DNA of 8,711 nucleotides, from assembly GCA_027008885.1 (NCBI GenBank), contig JALVDQ010000343.1, positions 1 to 8,711 of the forward strand. The letters run 5' to 3'. Made by a program: the position numbers and the translations under genes. The DNA comes from Thiotrichaceae bacterium (GTDB lineage: Bacteria > Pseudomonadota > Gammaproteobacteria > Thiotrichales > Thiotrichaceae). This document shows positions 5,534 to 8,711 of the stretch, piece by piece. The notes beneath the pieces were generated by a model that ran no database searches, was not told the DNA's origin, and worked only from the letters and a program-made list of their open reading frames with translations. Every line of letters begins with the position of its first letter. Positions within the stretch are counted from its first letter, which is position 1.

Positions 5534-6823
5534 ATGAAATCATTATTTGCTTTGCTGGGAGCGCTGTTTATATCGCTTCTACCTACAATGGCTTTTGCCG
5601 AAGATAAATTAAGTTCTGGCGATACCGCCTGGATGCTGACTGCTACAGTTTTAGTGCTGTTCATGACTATTCCTGGTTTATCCATGTTTTATGCAGGCAT
5701 GGTTCGTAGTAAAAATGCACTGTCCACTTTTGTGCAGATTTTTGCGATTACCGCATTAATGACCGTCCTGTGGGTGGTGATTGGTTACAGTATTGCTTTC
5801 GGTGGAGAAGGTGCTTACTGGGGCGGTCTGGACAAGATGTTCCTCAAGGGCGTGACTGTTGACTCCTTGAGCGGCACAATTCCAGAAACTGTTTTCATGG
5901 TTTTCCAGATGACATTCGCCATTATTACACCTGCCCTGATCGTCGGTGCTTTCGCTGAAAGAATGAAGTTTTCAGCAATGCTGATTTTTATGGCAATCTG
6001 GTTAGTTGTTGTTTATGCGCCAATTACTCACTGGGTTTGGGGCGATGGCGGCTGGTTAGGCGGCAAGGGTATTCTGGACTTTGCTGGTGGTACAGTTGTT
6101 CATATTAATGCGGGTATTGCAGGTCTTGTTTCAGCCATCGTTCTTGGTAAGCGCAAAGGCTATGGCAAGACTGTAATGGCTCCACATAACCTGACTTACA
6201 CCATTATTGGCGCGTCCATGCTTTGGGTTGGCTGGTTTGGTTTCAACGCAGGTAGTGAGCTGGCTGCGGATAATGTTGCTGGCATGGCAATGGCTGTTAC
6301 ACAGATTGCTACAGCAATGGCAGCACTAACCTGGATGCTTGCAGAATGGATTTTCCATGGCAAGCCAAGTGGTCTGGGTATTGCTTCTGGTGCGGTGGCT
6401 GGTCTTGTTGCGATCACACCAGCTTCTGGCGCGGTAGGTCCTATGGGAGCACTGGCTATTGGTGCTGCATCAGGTTTCCTGTGTTACCTGGGTGCAACCA
6501 AGTTGAAGAAAATATTCGGTTATGATGATTCGCTGGATGCCTTTGGCGTACATGGAATCGGCGGTATTGTTGGTGCAATCCTGACAGGTGTATTTGCTGC
6601 CAAAGGTTTTGGTGGCGCCGGATTTGGTGACGGGATTGAGAGCATTGCGGGTCAGGTAACCGTACAAGCACTGGGTGTCGGTGCAACACTGATCTACACA
6701 GGTGTTGTAACCTTTATTATTCTGATGTTGCTTAAACTAACTATTGGGCTTCGTGTTTCTGAAGAAGTTGAGACCGAAGGTCTGGATACTTCTGAGCATG
6801 ATGAAAGGGCTTATATTCTTTAG
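5534..6823 (+). CDS. amtB: ammonium transporter AmtB
   Basis: The 429-residue inner-membrane channel imports ammonium and is blocked by deuridylylated GlnK, encoded 14 nt upstream. A signal peptide of about 22 residues (cleavage after AFA) leaves a mature protein of about 11 membrane helices. The key residues can be placed on E. coli AmtB numbering: twin histidines H190 and H340 (E. coli 168 and 318), ammonium-site D182 (160), W169 (148), S241 (219), and the gating phenylalanines F128 and F237 (107 and 215). The C-terminal tail GLRVSEEVETEGLDTSEHDERAY is the cytoplasmic region that contacts GlnK. AAGGAG (5520-5525) lies 8 nt before the ATG. Length matches the family. A strong terminator follows. 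Confidence 0.97.
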   Translation: MKSLFALLGALFISLLPTMAFAEDKLSSGDTAWMLTATVLVLFMTIPGLSMFYAGMVRSKNALSTFVQIFAITALMTVLWVVIGYSIAFGGEGAYWGGLDKMFLKGVTVDSLSGTIPETVFMVFQMTFAIITPALIVGAFAERMKFSAMLIFMAIWLVVVYAPITHWVWGDGGWLGGKGILDFAGGTVVHINAGIAGLVSAIVLGKRKGYGKTVMAPHNLTYTIIGASMLWVGWFGFNAGSELAADNVAGMAMAVTQIATAMAALTWMLAEWIFHGKPSGLGIASGAVAGLVAITPASGAVGPMGALAIGAASGFLCYLGATKLKKIFGYDDSLDAFGVHGIGGIVGAILTGVFAAKGFGGAGFGDGIESIAGQVTVQALGVGATLIYTGVVTFIILMLLKLTIGLRVSEEVETEGLDTSEHDERAYIL

Positions 6824-6858
6824 GAAATCCCTGGCTGGAATTTAGCACAGAAGAATAG

Positions 6859-6902
6859 TGCCGTTATTTTTCACGTTCGTGGGAAATAGCGGCATTTTTT
6901 TT
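6859..6902 (+). terminator. intrinsic terminator after amtB
   Basis: TGCCGTTATTTTTCACG (6859-6875) pairs with CGTGGGAAATAGCGGCA (6878-6894) over about 17 bp, with a few G-U pairs, around a TT turn. Eight T residues follow (6895-6902). It lies about 36 nt after the amtB stop codon and should separate glnK-amtB from the second amt gene. Confidence 0.93.
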
Positions 6903-6920
6903 GTTGGCAGGAAGCCTTCA

Positions 6921-6968
6921 TAAGTACCCAAACAAAATTTTGTTAGATTAATTTTAAGCGGGTACTTA
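6921..6968. promoter_or_regulatory. nested palindromes upstream of the second amt
   Basis: TAAGTACCC (6921-6929) and GGGTACTTA (6960-6968) are perfect 9-bp inverted arms 30 nt apart. Inside them is a perfect 14-bp palindrome, AACAAAATTTTGTT (6931-6944). The block is 26 nt before the start codon and could be an operator or an RNA structure. No sigma-54 -24/-12 pair and no NtrC dyad are seen here. Confidence 0.55.
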
Positions 6969-6994
6969 AGGTACAGGAAGCGGGAGATTTAATA

Positions 6995-8308
6995 ATGGAA
7001 AACAATATTTTTGAATTGCAATACGCACTCGATACCTTTTACTTTCTGGTTATGGGTGCACTGGTTATGTGGATGGCGGCTGGCTTTGCAATGCTGGAAG
7101 CGGGTCTGGTGCGTTCCAAAAGTACCACCGAGATACTCACCAAAAACGTCGTTCTTTATGCGATAGCGTGTACCGCCTATATGTTTGTCGGTTATTATAT
7201 TATGTATGATGGTGATCTGTTTCTTGCAAATATCGCACTGGATGGCGCAGATAATGCTGATGGCATGACGGCTGCAGTATTAAAAGAATTTGCAGATCGT
7301 GATGGCGGATTTACCGGCAGTTCTGTTTATTCAAATGCTGCTGATTTTTTCTTTCAGGTTGTATTCGTTGCAACAGCCATGTCTATTGTTTCTGGTGCCG
7401 TTGCCGAGCGTATGAAGTTATGGGCATTCCTGCTGTTTGCTATCGTTATGACCGGCTTTATCTACCCAATGGAAGGCTCCTGGACCTGGGGTGGTAAATC
7501 AGTATTTGGTTTATTCGATCTGGGCGATGCTGATGACAAAGCCGGTCTGATTGGCTTTGGTTTCTCCGACTTTGCCGGTTCAGGTATCGTGCACATGGCA
7601 GGTGCCGCTGCTGCAATTGCTGGCGTTCTGCTACTTGGTCCACGCAAAGGAAAATATGGAAAAGATGGAAAAATCTATCCTATCCCTGGTGCAAACCTGC
7701 CTCTCGCCGCTTTAGGTACATTCATTCTATGGCTGGGCTGGTTCGGATTCAATGGTGGTTCAGTTCTGAAACTGGGTGACATAGCAAACGCCAACTCTGT
7801 TGCCATGGTCTTTCTGAATACAAACGCAGCAGCAGCCGGCGGCGTTATCGTTGCACTGGTTGTTGCGCATCTGCTGTTTGGCAAGGCTGACCTCACCATG
7901 GTACTAAACGGTGCTCTGGCTGGTCTGGTTGCAATCACCGCAGAACCTTCTACACCGTCACCACTGATGGCAACTATCATTGGTTCAATAGGCGGATTCA
8001 TTGTTGTATTTTCTATTATCTTCTTTGATAAATTAAAGATTGATGATCCGGTGGGTGCTATCTCGGTTCATGGCGTGGTTGGTTTCTGGGGCTTGATGGC
8101 TGTACCTCTTACAAAAGAAGGCACTACCTTCTTTGGTCAGTTTGTGGGCGCTGCCACCATCTTCATCTGGGTATTCACGGTATCTTTTATAGTATGGCTT
8201 ATTCTGAAGATGGTCATGGGTATCCGTGTATCTGAAGAAGAGGAATACGAAGGTGTGGATATAGGTGAGTGCGGTATGGAAGCCTATCCAGAGTTTACCA
8301 GTAAATAA
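6995..8308 (+). CDS. second ammonium transporter (Amt family)
   Basis: The 437-residue Amt protein is a clear paralogue, not a recent duplicate, of AmtB. It lacks a signal peptide and starts MENNIFELQYALDTFYFLVMG, followed at 31-51 by the FAMLEAGLVRSKSTTEILTKN segment typical of another Amt subgroup. The pore residues are kept: D192, twin histidines H200 and H359, the gate phenylalanines F124 and F252, and S256. A long extracytoplasmic loop (about 80-115) carries many Asp and Gly residues. The C-terminal tail (GIRVSEEEEYEGVDIGECGMEAYPEF) resembles the PII-contact region but ends differently from AmtB. GGGAG (6982-6986) lies 8 nt before the ATG. A terminator separates it from amtB, so it is probably transcribed on its own. 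Confidence 0.95.
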   Translation: MENNIFELQYALDTFYFLVMGALVMWMAAGFAMLEAGLVRSKSTTEILTKNVVLYAIACTAYMFVGYYIMYDGDLFLANIALDGADNADGMTAAVLKEFADRDGGFTGSSVYSNAADFFFQVVFVATAMSIVSGAVAERMKLWAFLLFAIVMTGFIYPMEGSWTWGGKSVFGLFDLGDADDKAGLIGFGFSDFAGSGIVHMAGAAAAIAGVLLLGPRKGKYGKDGKIYPIPGANLPLAALGTFILWLGWFGFNGGSVLKLGDIANANSVAMVFLNTNAAAAGGVIVALVVAHLLFGKADLTMVLNGALAGLVAITAEPSTPSPLMATIIGSIGGFIVVFSIIFFDKLKIDDPVGAISVHGVVGFWGLMAVPLTKEGTTFFGQFVGAATIFIWVFTVSFIVWLILKMVMGIRVSEEEEYEGVDIGECGMEAYPEFTSK

Positions 8309-8381
8309 CACAGCAAGCTAAATCTGCGATTTCACTGCTATTAGCTTAGCATTGAGGTCACGGATTCAAGTGTAAACAACG

Positions 8382-8421
8382 AACATAAAAAAAGAGAGCC
8401 TCGGCTCTCTTTTTTTATGTT
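8382..8421. terminator. bidirectional intrinsic terminator after the second amt
   Basis: AACATAAAAAAAGAGAGCC (8382-8400) and GGCTCTCTTTTTTTATGTT (8403-8421) form a perfect 19-bp inverted repeat with only TC between. GC-rich GAGAGCC arms flanked by A7 and T7 give a terminator on either strand. It is 73 nt after the amt stop codon. The stretch between (8309-8381) holds only a weak 7-bp hairpin (8315-8321 with 8341-8347). Confidence 0.95.
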
Positions 8422-8474
8422 TACTCTCTGGAGAAGATACCCAGTCTCGTAAACGCAGGTTTGGAGATTTAAAA

Positions 8475-8654
8475 ATGAGTGGTTTCAGACAGATAACGGG
8501 GAGAAGATATGCGCAGCTGAAGTGTATCGACCGTTATCCATCTGAAACCGGCGCAAAGGCAAGGAAAAACCTCTACACAAACTCTCTGACCGGAGCATCA
8601 ATAAAAGGTTCAAAAAAATTTCCAGGACGCAGACTCGCACGCAAAAATATATAA
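8475..8654 (+). CDS. candidate small basic protein, 59 codons, function unknown
   Basis: An open frame starts MSGFRQITGRRYAQLKC and ends RRLARKNI, with a TAA at 8652-8654. GGAG (8463-8466) lies 8 nt before the ATG, similar to the site before the second amt. The peptide is strongly basic (about 16 Lys/Arg) with no membrane segment, signal peptide or motif I recognise. Arginine is mostly AGA or AGG, unlike the neighbouring genes, which favour CGT and CGC; this suggests foreign origin or a chance frame. The last codons and the stop lie in the 30-bp dispersed repeat. A 19-bp inverted repeat lies within the frame. No clear promoter is seen after the terminator at 8382-8421, so this could equally be non-coding. 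Confidence 0.35.
   Translation: MSGFRQITGRRYAQLKCIDRYPSETGAKARKNLYTNSLTGASIKGSKKFPGRRLARKNI
8481..8549. repeat. long imperfect inverted repeat inside the small ORF
   Basis: GGTTTCAGACAGATAACGG (8481-8499) pairs with CCGTTATCCATCTGAAACC (8531-8549), 17 of 19 positions, around a 31-nt loop. RNA from either strand would form a long stem. It matches no riboswitch or small RNA family that I recognise. Confidence 0.75.
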
Positions 8655-8673
8655 AAAACAGGGGGGATGGGTA
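8644..8673. repeat. 30-bp dispersed direct repeat, copy 2
   Basis: Identical over 30 bp to 133-162, about 8.5 kb away and in the same orientation. It is again followed at once by heptamer units. Its first part supplies the last codons and the stop of the candidate small ORF. Confidence 0.85.
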
Positions 8674-8675
8674 GC

Positions 8676-8703
8676 AGAAGACAGAGGACAGAGGACAGAG
8701 GAC
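8676..8703. repeat. heptamer tandem array, four units
   Basis: One AGAAGAC (8676-8682) and three AGAGGAC units (8683-8703) are followed by AGTGTAGG (8704-8711). That tail nearly matches the AGCGTAGG that leads into the REP-like palindrome at the left edge. A REP unit probably follows just outside the window (inference). Confidence 0.88.
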
Positions 8704-8711
8704 AGTGTAGG

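Noticed and set aside
6905..6920. Possible sigma-54 promoter (TGGCAGGAAGCC) for the second amt
   Set aside because: The TGGCA half is present, but no GC occurs at the required 10-bp spacing, so the -12 element is missing.
8423..8640. Cyclic-di-GMP (GEMM) or other known riboswitch
   Set aside because: A GGCGCAAAGGC stretch recalls GEMM, but the rest of the conserved core is absent and the long stem does not fit that fold; no downstream gene is in range in the window.

Overview
The window looks like a chromosomal segment of a gammaproteobacterium. This rests on the close similarity of NtrB, NtrC, the PII protein, AmtB and CcmA/CcmB to the families known from enterics and relatives, and on the REP-like and heptamer repeats between genes. 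I cannot name a genus from the sequence alone. All clearly recognised genes are core metabolic or regulatory types. I see no transposase, integrase, CRISPR array, tRNA or rRNA.

Layout. Positions 1-386 are a repeat-rich intergenic region: a heptamer array remnant, two REP-like palindromes, a 30-bp element and a ten-unit heptamer array. ccmA (387-1016) and ccmB (1059-1730) follow on the + strand. They encode the ATPase and membrane subunits of the cytochrome c maturation exporter, but no ccmC follows. Instead there is a REP-like remnant, then a consensus sigma-70 promoter, a ~150-nt leader and a cold-shock-domain gene (1993-2199). A strong hairpin separates that gene from the convergent ntrC.

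The centre and right are a nitrogen-control cluster. ntrB (start 4805) and ntrC (stop 2277) form an abutting minus-strand operon. A 375-bp divergent regulatory region follows, then glnK-amtB on the + strand. It carries a sigma-70-like promoter for ntrBC, a NtrC-type dyad at about -107 and a near-consensus sigma-54 -24/-12 promoter for glnK. After a strong terminator comes a second, divergent ammonium transporter gene (6995-8308), which has its own upstream nested palindromes and its own bidirectional terminator.

How it works together (inferred from family knowledge): under nitrogen limitation NtrB phosphorylates NtrC, which activates sigma-54 polymerase at glnK-amtB. Uridylylated or deuridylylated PII then controls AmtB, and probably also the second Amt. 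The second amt lacks a visible sigma-54/NtrC promoter and may be regulated differently.

The right edge (8309-8711) has the terminator, an unusual 59-codon candidate ORF that contains a long inverted repeat, and a second copy of the 30-bp element plus heptamer array. The same composite repeat therefore occurs at both ends of the window. I found no convincing new multi-gene system. The most unusual points are the composite repeat, the small ORF whose stop codon lies in it, the nested palindrome before the second amt, and the isolated ccmAB pair.
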